64,000 bases of DNA from Ottelia alismoides (taxonomy: Eukaryota > Streptophyta > Magnoliopsida > Alismatales > Hydrocharitaceae), in contig JAZKJV010009320.1 of assembly GCA_037367405.1 (NCBI GenBank), positions 434,001 to 498,000 on the forward strand, given 5' to 3'. The notes beneath the pieces were generated by a model. It made no database searches. It had not been told where the DNA came from and worked only from the letters and a program-made list of their open reading frames with translations. Shown in pieces: positions 36,658 to 46,881 of the stretch (position 1 is its first letter; each line of letters begins with the position of its first letter). The position numbers and the translations under genes were made by a program.

Positions 36658-36784
36658 TGTAGACAAGATTTTTCGTGGTTTAAAAAGATGATTTTATCAA
36701 GTCATTGTCTTACCATGAATAATCAAGGTCAAACAAATAATATTACAACCCACAAGCATAATTAAAACACACAAGATGTATAGT
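36658..36784 (-). repeat. 5' LTR piece of E1, cut by E2
   Basis: 127 bp identical in layout to 27087-27212. The match stops after GATGTATAGT, where E2 begins. The remaining 1.3 kb should lie to the right of the whole nest. Confidence 0.88.
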
Positions 36785-38052
36785 TGAAAAGGCCTCGTCA
36801 ATCCTATTAATTCAATCTAATTAATGATCAAATTAAATGTGTTGTTTGTTACATTCGGGTAATCGAAGACTTATCAAAAACCACCCAGATTTAATTTTCA
36901 ATTAAATGCAAGAGGCATATTTGTTTTACTTGGGCAAGCCCAAGGTCGAACTCAGGAAGGCAGCTTTCTCCTTAAGTAAATTTTAAGTTAATTTCGATGT
37001 CAGATTTTCAGAATAATATTTTTTGATCTTTTTGTGATTTTTTATGCACTTAAGGAAAACACAATGCAATTTCAAGCGAAATTTTAAGTTAAATTTGAAA
37101 GATGGTCAAATGAAGTCCAAACTTAAAGAAACTTGGCTAGAAGATGATATGCGATGAGACTAAGCTGCTGCAATTGTTTTGGAATTTTTACACTCTAAAT
37201 GAATCAACTATGAAATTAATATGGATGCAGGGTAGTTTTTACAAAAGTAGTTTTAATAAATACCAAAGTACATTATTTTTAGATATAAAAATTATCCTAT
37301 ATGTATCTATGTGAGAGAAATATAAGAAAATTAATAACCTAAAGAATGATGTAAATTGGACCTATTAAAAATAAATTAGGCAAAAGACAAATTAATTTAT
37401 TCAAGCCTCGATATGCATGTAAATGGTTTGATTTTTGGGCATAGTGTAGATTAACTTAAACTAAATCTAATGTTATTTTATGGTGATTTTTGGAGCAACA
37501 AATAATTTAATAATGAATTTCAAGCACACAGTAGAAAAATTAGGTCAATTTCCACAAGAATAATAATATTAATCATATGAAGTTCACAAAAATACGACAC
37601 GTGCCACAAAGATAAGGGACAAGTTACTCTATAACATGCAATTTTTGAAATTTAAAAATGATGAAAAATGGATGCCTAAATATGCATGCAAACACAGGGA
37701 CCAAAATAGAAGACTGAAATTAAAATTGCTTAAATTAAAACATGTGTATAGGGACTAAAGTGCAAATACTTAATGCCGAGGGTATGAATGCAATTTGTCC
37801 ACGGGAACATGTTCACCTCACGTGATGCTCCTGGCAGGGATTGAAATGTAAATCTGGAAAGTTGTAGGGGCCTCAGTGCAATTAGCCCAGTCCTCACGCA
37901 AGAGACATGTAAGGTACAAGGCTCAAGAGACTACAGAGGCTTGGATGGAGGCTCGAAGGCTCTGGAGGTTCGGGCGTGCTTCAATTGTTGTTTCGGGTGC
38001 TCCGAGCCTAAGGTCAGGGAAGAGGCTCGGAGGGTATTACGTGACGAGTGCT

Positions 38053-38345
38053 GGGTTGTTGGATCAAGATGAATCCAATGGCTACTGGAGTTGAACGCAT
38101 GGCTTGCCTAGGACCGTTAGATCACGGTCGATCCAACAATGGTAGGAGCTGGCGACGTGGCTTGATGCGGGTCGTTGGATCAAGATAGATCCAATGGAGG
38201 CTGGAGCTGATAGCAAGGGGTGACGTGACCGTGTATGGGCCGATAGATCCTCTTGATCCAATGGCGGCTGAAGCTCGAAGGCGAGGGAGAAGTGTCGCGA
38301 CAAGGCCCGCTAGATCAAGATGATCCAACAGTGACTGTGCGTCAT
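38053..38345 (-). repeat. degenerate tandem array in E2 LTR
   Basis: Five units start at 38053, 38111, 38169, 38237 and 38304 (spacing 58, 58, 68 and 67). Each begins GGNCCGNTNG-like and holds an inverted repeat of TTGGATC/GATCCAA type. Stems differ between units. Confidence 0.65.
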
Positions 38346-39132
38346 CTCCTTTGGGACGCCGCCTCCTACGGCGGACATGGAGGGGCTCCGGTGAAGGGGT
38401 CTTGGCTCCGCCACCTTGGATCTCATTCGATGTAGGTCACTGGAGGCCCTTGAGCTGTTGGAAGCGATCGTGGGAGCGTCGGGGAGTTGCCGGTGTGTCT
38501 GAGGGAGATTGAGGTGGTCCGTAGGCCGAAGATGCTGAAGCTCGAAGGAGCTCCGGCGAGGCTTCCGACCAATGAAGATAGTAGCTCCTACAGGGTTTGG
38601 GTAAGACAAAAAATAGTGCGCTCGTGCTCGTGGAAGTGCAGGGGGTGGTGCGAGAGGTCTGGGGCGTGAAGGTGAGAGCGACCGACGTGCTTCTCCGCTG
38701 GGAAGACGGAGCTGTGGTCGGAGAGGGTACGACGTGTAGTGGGGTTGGTCTGAATGGTGAGTGAAGATCAGAGCTCCAAGGCGGAGCTCAGGCGAGAGTT
38801 GGTGGAGTGTGTTGTCAATCGGAGAAGGTGGGAAAATGGGGAGAAGATCGAGATGAAAAGAGAAAGAAGATAGGAGGAGAATGGATGAAGCTACCTGGGG
38901 ATTGGAGGCTCGTGTAAGATGCTCCAGTTATCGTTCGAGGGTCGGTAGCGACCCCAGCTCGTGCAGCTCGTCGGAGGAGCTGCTACACGGTGAGGTACGT
39001 CGCGGATCTTACCGGAGGTAGATCTCCTTCGTTGCTCGATTTCGTGCCAGATCGCTGTCATCGATGAGGAGAGGAGATCTCTGGGGTACCACCTGCTATG
39101 GTGGATGGGGTAGAAGTTCGCCGGAGATGGGG

Positions 39133-39140
39133 TATATATA
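39133..39140 (-). promoter_or_regulatory. TATA box of E2 LTR
   Basis: Minus-strand TATATATA in CCTATATATACCCC, with GC-rich sequence downstream, as in the LTRs of D. Confidence 0.55.
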
Positions 39141-39380
39141 GGAAGGAGATGGGGGTCCAAGTGATGGAGGTATGATGTTCGTGGAGTTGGTGCAACGCAG
39201 GAGAAGGGAATCATCGGGCACGTGGGACCAGGAGAGGATGAGTTTTGTCGGGGCTACGTCGTGGGGGTGTCGATGGGTGGAGAAGGTGGCTGTAGTGGCG
39301 CCAAAAATAAGAAGGGTGCGGAGGTGATGCATGGCGTGGTGACGTGGGCGAGGTGTTTGCGGTGCTAGACGACGACGTCA

Positions 39381-39410
39381 TGGCCGTTGGATCTCGCGAT
39401 CCAACGGCCA
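39381..39410. repeat. perfect 13-bp palindrome in E2 LTR
   Basis: TGGCCGTTGGATC (39381-39393) is followed by a 4-base loop TCGC and its exact complement (39398-39410). It lies about 240 bp upstream (U3 side) of the TATA box. The same GTTGGATC word appears in the tandem array and in the D LTRs. Confidence 0.85.
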
Positions 39411-40624
39411 GGAGATGAGCGCGAGGGAAGGGGCGCGATTAGATCCTGGTGGTGTGATCGAAGGGCGCTAGGCGTGATGTGTGGTGGGTGTAGGCGAATG
39501 GTGGAGATGGAATCAGGCGTGGGGATCGAAGGGTCGTCGATTGAGCAGAAACTAACGACTGAGATGGAGGCATCTTGGGAAAGATCCAACAAGTGAGATG
39601 TGGCCACGTGGAGGGTTGAGAATGAGGCGGAAACAAACGACGTGGATGAGATCTGAGATGAAGATCCAAGGGTCGGGTTTTGAGCGTTAATGAACGACAT
39701 GGATGGGATGATTAAAGCGCCTGGCGATGAACATGTGGTGGGGGTGATGACACGTGGTTAAAGGGGAAAGAGGCGCCAGTGATCGGACCAGATTTGATCT
39801 GGGCCTTGATCTGACGGTTGAGACGGGTTATGGAATAGATGGTTGAGATCAGGAGGAAGGGAAAGCCATCCGATGGTGTAGAAAGAGGGGTGCATGGCGC
39901 GTGATGGGTAGGGACGTGTGGCGCAACCAGAGGGCGCCACGTGGCCCAATCAGAATGGTCGAAAAAGAATGTGAAAGGAAAGGGTGACAATGGCCGAATT
40001 TGAAAACCTCAAACATAAAAGTTGTAGATCTCGATGACACCTACATGTTTTATATTGACCAAAAACGGAAACGAGGTCGAATAAAGTGATAAAATACAAG
40101 GGTACAAATATACCTACATATAATAAACAATGGGGGCCCAAAACCCAAGTTTTGCATACGAGCTACGATTTAAATGAAATTGGTCTCATTTTGAAGGTCT
40201 CTGAATGTATATTACTTTAAAAGTGTGTAGACCTAAATCGGACATTGTATGAGAGAGAGATATATGCATTTTAAGGCTCCTAGTTTCAAACTTGGATTGG
40301 AGTTTTATTGGTCAAATTTACAAGTTAGTTTTTTTTGATATTTTTCTTTAATTGTGTTAGTAATATATACAATATAGAGTTGATTTTATTGGATTTGGAA
40401 TTAGTAGAAAATATATACAAATAGGTGAAATATGGTGAATATACAAGTGAATATTTACAAGTGAATTGGGCTTCTTATTTAATGCAAATATGAATGCTAA
40501 AATGCATATATTATTTATGTATGAATGAATGCTAAATATGCATTATAAGTGGAAATATACAGCTATTTATTGGGGAACAAGGCTCTATTTTAAACTTTTA
40601 GAGTGATGAATCACAGATTCATCA

Positions 40625-40660
40625 ACCCCCTATACTTAAACCTTGCTCATCCCCGAGCAA
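40625..40660 (-). promoter_or_regulatory. hairpin and polypurine tract of E2
   Basis: On the minus strand: a 6-bp stem TTGCTC...GAGCAA (40643-40660), then GGTTTAAG, then TATAGGGGGT, then the LTR at 40624. This is the cleanest copy of the module shared by all four gypsy-type elements here. Confidence 0.82.
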
Positions 40661-42423
40661 CTAAATGAAATGCAAAATTGAAATGAAATTGGGTTCCATA
40701 CCAAGGTTATGAACTAAAGTTTAAAATGGAGCTTGACTCGACCTTTGGATTAATTGTGTGGCGGAACCTTATTGGGATCTGAACTTAAGACCTAATAGAC
40801 TTCAAGTTCCACAAGTCTTCTATTCAAGATGCCTTAATCGTCAGGTCAGAACAAATCCTCAAATGCAAATTTCTTATGACTATGATTCTTACTTGTTTTG
40901 TGTAAGTGTAAAAAAGCTCTCCACATCATAAATGGCTAAGAAGCAGCCTCCTCTAACAAGGTAACTCTAATTCCCCGATCCGGTAACTCTTTCCTCGAGG
41001 AGCGGGGTATTCCCTTCTACGTTTAAGTGCGACCAACTCAAGAGGAGGGGGTGGAGAAAAGAATGGACGGTAGCCAGTGTAGCTACCTATCCCAGGATGC
41101 CAGAACAGTATAGCCAAGTCATCCAGCTCCAAACTTCTTGCTAATATACATACTCCGACAGGTATTTTATTTTCACTCAAGCCTATCTTATTTTTTGGAG
41201 TTTTTGCATTTTTTTCGAATTATATACAAGGTAGAGAATGTACATCAGAAGTTCTTCCATTTGAGCCAGTAGATTATCCCTCTTTTGAAGCTTTATTGCA
41301 ACCCACAGCATCCCATCCTTAGATGTCAACACCACCAGACTAGGTTGAGATGCACTACCCTCCCTAGAGGAGGACGAATGTTTCCACCCATGTACTACTC
41401 CAAGCTAAAGGATTCTACCTCCTCACCACCTCATAAATGAAGAGCTACGTGCATTGTGCTTTTCCAAGTTAGGTCACTGTCTAAAATAATCATGTGTGTG
41501 TATGATATATTCTACTTAGACTAATCAAGTTGACATGTGAACATAGACTTGCAGACTCGAAGAATTAAGTCACTTGACCAGAAAAATCCTAACTCTACTT
41601 CCTATAAGGTTCCTCTGAAATTAGGTGGATTAAGGTCAAATCAAGTCCTTCCTCATCATCTATTCATAACTTGATTCAGAACCACTAACTTTTCACTTTG
41701 CATATGCTAGATATGCAGATGAGATGTAGATGATATGCTATGTAGATGAATGAAATACAAGACTCTTTTTTCCTTTTAAAATGCATAGATGATATACAAG
41801 AGTAAATAAGAAGCCTTTGATTTACATTTTTTTACAAGAGTATTACAAATATACATGTATTTTACAAAAAAAAATTTACCCACCCTGTAATTATTGTATA
41901 GTATATACAAAAATACGTGAAAGTACGAGCTATGGGTAAAGTATATATGTAATATATACACGCTTCCTTATACTTAGCATGTGTTATGTCCTTAAAGCAC
42001 GAAAAGCAAGAAAGAAGACATAGCTCATGCTAAGCGTAGGAGAGTGAAAAGAAAACAATGTATAGAAGTCGTCCCGCCCCCCTATACTTAGGCTCTGGCA
42101 GCTTAAGTGTAGGAGAAGATCAAAATGGGGAAGACGAGGTAAAGAGGGGAAATGGATAAATATATATACATGATGGACACCGGTCCCCCCTATACTTAGG
42201 CTTTGGTCAGCATAAGTATAGGACATGAGTGAGTATGAGGACCGATGGGATCTTGGAGATTATACACCGAATGGTGAAGAGACTCGGGTCACTCTCCCCC
42301 TATACTTAGGATCTGGTCATCCTAAGTATAGCCATAAAATGAAACGATATGGAGCCGGGATGAGTGATTCGAATCGCGGGAGGGAGGGAAAGAATATACA
42401 GGAAGGGCGAGTACATACAATGA
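40661..42423 (-). other. 3' non-coding region of E2
   Basis: About 1.8 kb without coding signal. The part nearest pol carries the hairpin array (41968-42331). The rest, 40661-41960, is unassigned; small ORFs there (for example 40953-41180) show no conserved features. Confidence 0.55.
41968..42331 (-). repeat. array of four hairpin plus purine-tract units
   Basis: Plus-strand CTATACTTAGG-like cores at about 41968, 42082, 42190 and 42300 are spaced 108-114 bp. In units 2-4 the core is preceded by a run of 5-6 C (a G-rich purine tract on the element strand) and followed within 8-10 bp by its complement. Unit 4 is a perfect 12-bp stem with an 8-nt loop (42300-42331); unit 3 has a 13-bp stem with one mismatch; unit 2 has two mismatches; unit 1 is more diverged with a long loop. 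On the element strand each reads CCTAAGTATAGGGGG or close, echoing the true tract TTTAAGTATAGGGGG at 40625-40640. Confidence 0.8.
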
Positions 42424-43680
42424 TCACGATCTGAATCTTTTAGATGTTGTTGATGGCGGGAGCTCACTGCTGCAAGGTCTCATGCGCGGCTCTATGTATT
42501 CTGTCTCGTGCATGAATACAATCTCTTCAACATGGACTAACTGTTCATTGGGTTTGACAAAGTACTTCAGTAGTTGTCCATTGACAAGGGATGTATGTGC
42601 TCCATCTGTAAGATCTGAGATCTCTACGCATCCACTATCATGCATAGCATTGACTATGAATGGACCCATCCACATGGATTTCAGCTTCCCTTAGAAAACC
42701 TTCAGCCTTGCATTGAACAACCATACCTTCTGTCCATGAACAAAGGTCTTTTATCTGATATATCTATCATGCCAACTCTTTACCTTGTCCTTGTACACCA
42801 AACTGTTGTCATATTTCGATTTATGAATTCCACAAGCTCATTCAGATCCATCTCTCTTTGTTTCTTCCCTAGGTGTGTGTTCCAGTTGACCTTCTTGATT
42901 GCCCATTCAGATTTGTGCACTAATTCAACGGGCAAATGGCACGACTTCCTAAATGCCATCCTAAATGGGGAGGTTCCTAATGGTGTTTTATAAGATGTCC
43001 TATAAGCCCAAAGTGCTTGATCCAAAATCTGAGATCAGTCCTTCCTGTCTGGGCGGATAAGATTCTGCAATATAGTCTTTAACTCCCTATTCGACACCTC
43101 AACCATGCCATTGGTTTGTGGGTGGTAAGGACTAGCGATACGGTGTTCGATGTCATAATCCTTTAAGAGCATCTTCACATCTCTGTTCACAAAATGGCTA
43201 CCCCCATCGGATATCAACACTTTGGGGATCCTGAACCTAGAGATGATATAATCTTAATGAATTTACCGATAGTCCTGCTGTCTGCAGCTCGGGTTGGGAT
43301 AGCCTCCACCCACCTTTACAGATAGTCTACCGCAAGAAGGATATATTCAAATCCGTGGTTAACCGGGAATGGGCCCATGAAGTCGATGCCGCAGGCGTCA
43401 AAGACATCACAAATGATGATAGGATACATCAACATCTCATCCTTCGAACCAACGGTTCCTCCCATTCACTGGCATACTGGGCATGGCTTCACAAAGATGA
43501 GCATAGTGAAATAGAGTCGGTCAGTATAAGCCACATTGAAGTACCTTCCATGCGGTCCTCTTCTCGGATTGGTGTCCTCCTGCCTCCAGACTATGGAATA
43601 AAGTAAGGACACTCTGATATTCCTCCTGAGGAATACACCATCTCCAGACACAATACGGTCCTTCAAAGAAAAGGATCAGA
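42424..43680 (-). pseudogene. E2 integrase
   Basis: On the minus strand: the end of the zinc finger (KPCPVCQ, near 43470) and a broken stretch. The core then has Asp in LISDGGSHF (near 43210), [23 protein letters not shown] with Glu (near 43110), LDQALWAYRTSYKTPLGTSPF (near 43025-42960) and SCHLPVELVHKSEWAIKKVN (near 42930). The C-terminal domain at 42424-42675 (WMGPFIVNAMHDSGCVEISD) closes the polyprotein. A TGA stands where the family has Trp after RPDRKD (near 43035), and several frameshifts occur. Confidence 0.82.
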
Positions 43681-44221
43681 TCCTCCTAATGGTAATGTCT
43701 TGAATCCGACTTAAGTCGGTTTATGCGGCTCTTGGGCCAATTTTCGGGAACTTTCTTGGAGTCAAGATAATTCACAATATTTGCGTACCATGTGAGTGAG
43801 TCGATAACAAAAACCGACTCATCAGGGAAGGGGTCGCGAATAAGCATATCCTCAGAAGCATCAATATTTTCGAGATGGGAGAGGTGATCAGCTACTATGT
43901 TCTTCTTTCCAAGTTTATCTTTAATGTCCAAATCAAATTCCTGGATAAGTAGAATCCATCTAGAAGACGCGCCTTCGCATCCTTCTTTTCCATTAAATAT
44001 TGTAGTGTTGTATGGTCTATGAACACAATCACCTTGGATCCAAATAAATGAGATCTGAACTTATCCAAGACGAACACTACTGCAAGCATCTCCTTTTCCG
44101 TAATTGTATAGTTACGCTGAGTAGTATCAAGCACTTTGCTTGCGTAGTGTATGGCGAATGGGATGCCATCCCTCCTCTGTCCTAACACAACCCCAACAAC
44201 AAAATATGATGCATCTGTCAT
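43681..44221 (-). pseudogene. E2 RNase H and linker
   Basis: The RNase H motifs MTDASYFVVGVVLGQ (near 44220), TITEKEMLAVVFVLDKFRSHLFGS (near 44095) and VIVFIDHTTLQYLMEKKDAKARL (near 44030) are followed by a frameshift near 43965. The linker KLGKKNIVADHLSHLE (near 43910), typical of Tat/Athila, then leads to the integrase zinc finger (LTWYANIVNYL, near 43790). Confidence 0.82.
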
Positions 44222-45242
44222 GATCTCAAAAGGAAGAGATCAGTCTGGGGCTTGGAGGATCGGGGCATCCATGATCATCCCTTGCAATTGCTTAAAGTCC
44301 TCAAGACATTTATGATCAACAATAAACTCCATGTCTTTGCCTAAAAGCTTCGTTAGCGGTCGGGAAATCTTCGAAAAATCCTTGATAAATCTCTGATAAA
44401 ATCCAACATGCCCGAGGGATGACCGCAACTGTTTCACGTTGGTTGGTGGCTGGAGTCGTCTAATCACGTCCACCTTGGCAGGGTCAACCTCCATTCCTCT
44501 CTTGGAGATGACATGCCCCAACACAATGCCCTTCGTCACCATGAAGTGACTTTTCTCCTATGAGAGCACCAGATTAACCTCGCAACACCTTTTGAGGACT
44601 CGGTCCAGATTCCTAAGACAGGAACCAAAGGAATCGCTGTGGATCAAGAAGTCGTCCATGAAGACTTCCGGGAATTCACCGACCATTTCGACGAATACTG
44701 CAGTCATACACCTTTGAAATATACCAGGAGCATTGCATAATGCAAAAGGCATGTGCCTGAAAGCATAGGTACCAAAGGGGAATGTGAACGTGGTTTTTCC
44801 TGGTCCTGAGGAGCAATGGCTACTTGATTGTAGCCCGAGAACCCATCTAAGAACAGAAGAATTCTTTCCCCGCTAATCACTCTAAGATCCGATCAATGAA
44901 TGGTAGGGGAAAATGATCGTTCTTCATTGTGACATTCAAGTGTCTTTAATCCACACAAACACGTCACGACGTGGGTACTCGTGTCACGATCTCCGCTCCG
45001 TCCTCATGGGTGTTCGTCTGAATTCCCGACTTTTTCGGGACAACATGGATAGGTGGCACCCACTTGGAATCAGAGATGGGGTAAATGAAACCCCTGTCAC
45101 ACCATTTCTCTATCTCCTTCTTCATGACCTCTCATAAATTTGGATTCAACCTACGTTGGAATTCACGAGAGGATTTAGCTTCATTCTCTAAGTAGATATG
45201 GTGTGAACACAGAGCAGGATTTATCCCATGGAGATCGGAGAT
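44222..45242 (-). pseudogene. E2 reverse transcriptase, cut by E3
   Basis: The visible part starts at 45242 with ISDLHGINPALCSHHIYLENEAKSSREFQ, the segment just before RT, where E3 is inserted. The palm follows: FPLPFIDRILE (near 44890), FALCNAPGIFQRCM (near 44745) and the catalytic FMDDF (44651-44662 covers FMDD), which is intact. The thumb is GIVLGHVISKRGMEVDPAKVDVI and LGHVGFYQRFIKDFSKISRPLTKLL (44540-44340). A TAG (near 44555) and a TGA (near 44240) replace two Trp codons, and more stops lie in the 44800-45000 stretch. Confidence 0.83.
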
Positions 45243-46845
45243 TGTTGGAGTGATTTTACGTGGTTTAAAAAGTTGGTTTTACCACATCGTTGTTGTTCCA
45301 CGAAAAACCGCAATCAAACAAATAAGATTACAACTACAAGCATGTTGGAAAAAATATGAGTTGTATAGTACAAGTAGAGGTTCGTATCCGCATGGACTAA
45401 ATAAACTAAAAATTTTTGTTCTTCTTTCAAACTTGATTCAAATTTTAATCTATTGTGATGAAACAAAATTATGAGAGAATGCAATCTATGGTAAAAATAT
45501 TTCATAAAATTTAGAGTAAGCAAATACGGGTATGAATGTAACTAAGTAATGAAGTGGGGGTTGAATTGTAATTTAATATGGAATAATGAGATTCACTTAT
45601 AATTTTTTAAAGACCATAATAGAATATAAACTTGCAATGCGTATATTTGAAGAGAACATAGAGTTGAGAAGAAACCTTTCAAAATAAAGATGCTTTCAAA
45701 TTTAACTTAAACAAATCAACTAAAGGAATAAAAATGCGAGAGATAAATAATAGGGAGAAGAAATGCTTCTCTATCTGAATTCGGAATGAAGATGATGACG
45801 ACGATGGCGGAGACGGATGCACGGCTTGCTAGACGCGTATGCGAGGAGGTAGTGACGATGCGCATGGAGACGAAGGCGCATGAGCTGATCGCATACGCGG
45901 GTTGCGTTGGGAAGATGCGTGGGCTGGAGTGCGCGGGGAAGGTGGTGCGCAGGACGCACAAAGAGGACGTGGAGTAGGCCGAGGGCGGGAGTAGAGGTGT
46001 GCACACGGTACAAAGAAGAGGCCTGCTGCTGGAAGGACTGTAGGCCGCGGAGAGGACGGCTTGAGTCGATGGTTGCATTGAGGAAGAGGAGGGATGTTGG
46101 GGAAGCCTTCGGGGGGGGGTGAGAGAGAGTGAGGTAGCGGACAAGGAGAGTGCGTGAGGAAGAGCCTTTGGGTGAGATCCTCCCTCCTTTTTACAGTTGC
46201 AATGGCTGGTTTATTGTGTACCTACACATAAAGACAAAAGTTAATGCATGCATGGGAATTATGGGGAAGGGTTTGCATGGGAAAGGGATGCCAACGTGGG
46301 GGGCTCCATGCATGGGTTTCAAAGAGAGTTTTTGTGGCTCCACACATGGGAAATAGGATGAAATTTTTACAAGAACCACCCTCCCCTTTTCTTTCCAAAA
46401 AAATGTTAATGAAATGTAGGGACACCAATGTGTTGGTTGTTGAGTAAATGTTGTAGATATAATCCCAATGCAGTTTTATTTTCTCTCTTACTATAATAAA
46501 TATAGATATGATTTGATTAGTTTATATAGATAATTATTTAAGTTATATTTAGGTAATTGACATGGATGATCATTATTTTTGATATAACAACATAATCTCA
46601 CCATATGATTCATAAATTATATGTAAATTGAGATTTCTGAGAATATTTTATCCGGATATATCACTATGAACCGTCGATTTATGGTGTGAATTCATCGATT
46701 CTATGTAGTTAAGGTGGTTTCCTCCGTTGTGTTTATAAAATGAATAACATGTGAATTGTGCAAAATTTCGGATTTATATGTTAGATATTAAGGTTGTTCT
46801 TCACATAACTTAATCATATTATAACTGTATATATTGTAATCATCA
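45243..46845 (-). repeat. 3' LTR of E3
   Basis: A 1603-bp repeat with TG at 45243 and CA at 46845. On the minus strand it starts TGATGATTAC like E1. A TATA-like GTAAAAAGG (minus) lies at 46186-46194, with the GC-rich R/U5 zone 45780-46140 downstream. This complete copy is the reference for locating the copia F insertion in the other LTR. Confidence 0.88.
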
Positions 46846-46881
46846 CAGCCCCATGCTTAAATCTTGCTAGTCTCAAGCAAG
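46846..46881 (-). promoter_or_regulatory. hairpin and polypurine tract of E3
   Basis: On the minus strand: a 6-bp stem CTTGCT...AGCAAG with a 7-nt loop (46863-46881), then ATTTAAG, then CATGGGGCTG and the LTR start. Same design as D, E1 and E2. Confidence 0.77.

Larger units (their letters stand above)
27087..36784 (-). mobile_element. Ty3/gypsy Athila-type element E1
   Basis: A minus-strand element with its 3' LTR at 27087-28525, the full internal region at 28526-36657 (gag, protease, RT, RNase H, integrase from right to left) and the first 127 bp of the 5' LTR next to the primer site. The 5' LTR is then interrupted by E2 at 36784/36785. The integrase-last order, Asp-tRNA-like primer site and protein wording (ELKPLPQDLKYAFLDDAHTLPV) place it in the plant Tat/Athila clade. 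E3 is a member of the same family. It is inserted in the 5' LTR of copia C; the left flank is GGCCT, whose copy should lie right of the window. All domains are broken. Confidence 0.9.
36785..40624 (-). repeat. 3' LTR of E2 (3.8 kb)
   Basis: The plus-strand copy begins TG (36785) and ends with the palindrome TGATGAATC-ACA-GATTCATCA (40604-40624), which is the LTR start on the minus strand. The TATA box (minus) is at 39133-39140, giving a U3 of about 1.5 kb and an R/U5 of about 2.3 kb. The GC-rich zone 37870-39970 contains a degenerate tandem array and a strong palindrome. Only one LTR is in the window, so the left boundary rests on the break in E1. Confidence 0.82.
36785..45242 (-). mobile_element. 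Ty3/gypsy Tat/Athila element E2
   Basis: A minus-strand element with a 3840-bp 3' LTR (36785-40624), a 1.8-kb 3' non-coding region rich in hairpins, and integrase, RNase H and RT (42424-45242). It is cut at 45242/45243 by E3, so protease, gag, leader and 5' LTR are to the right of the window. It is inserted in the 5' LTR of E1 (left flank ATAGT). Proteins are Tat/Athila type but distinct from E1/E3; the LTR start TGATGAATC and the hairpin/purine module are those of element D, making D its possible non-autonomous relative. Confidence 0.87.

Noticed and set aside
38082..39990. Several ORFs of 60-110 residues in the GC-rich E2 LTR
   Set aside because: Overlapping on both strands with low-complexity Ser/Pro/Arg composition; typical of GC-rich DNA without stops.
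40953..41180. 75-residue ORF on the minus strand in the E2 3' region
   Set aside because: Short, no motif, no counterpart in element D at the same place.
41968..42331. CRISPR-like array
   Set aside because: Regular spacing and palindromic repeats look superficially similar, but repeats are degenerate, spacers are related to each other and the context is a plant retrotransposon.
45716..46144. Ser/Pro-rich ORF on the minus strand in E3 LTR (also 55437-55955, and a different one at 27648-28037 in E1)
   Set aside because: They lie in the GC-rich R/U5 part of LTRs, where low stop density gives long chance frames. The two E3 copies share the frame only because LTRs are duplicates; E1 has a different sequence. 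No domain seen.
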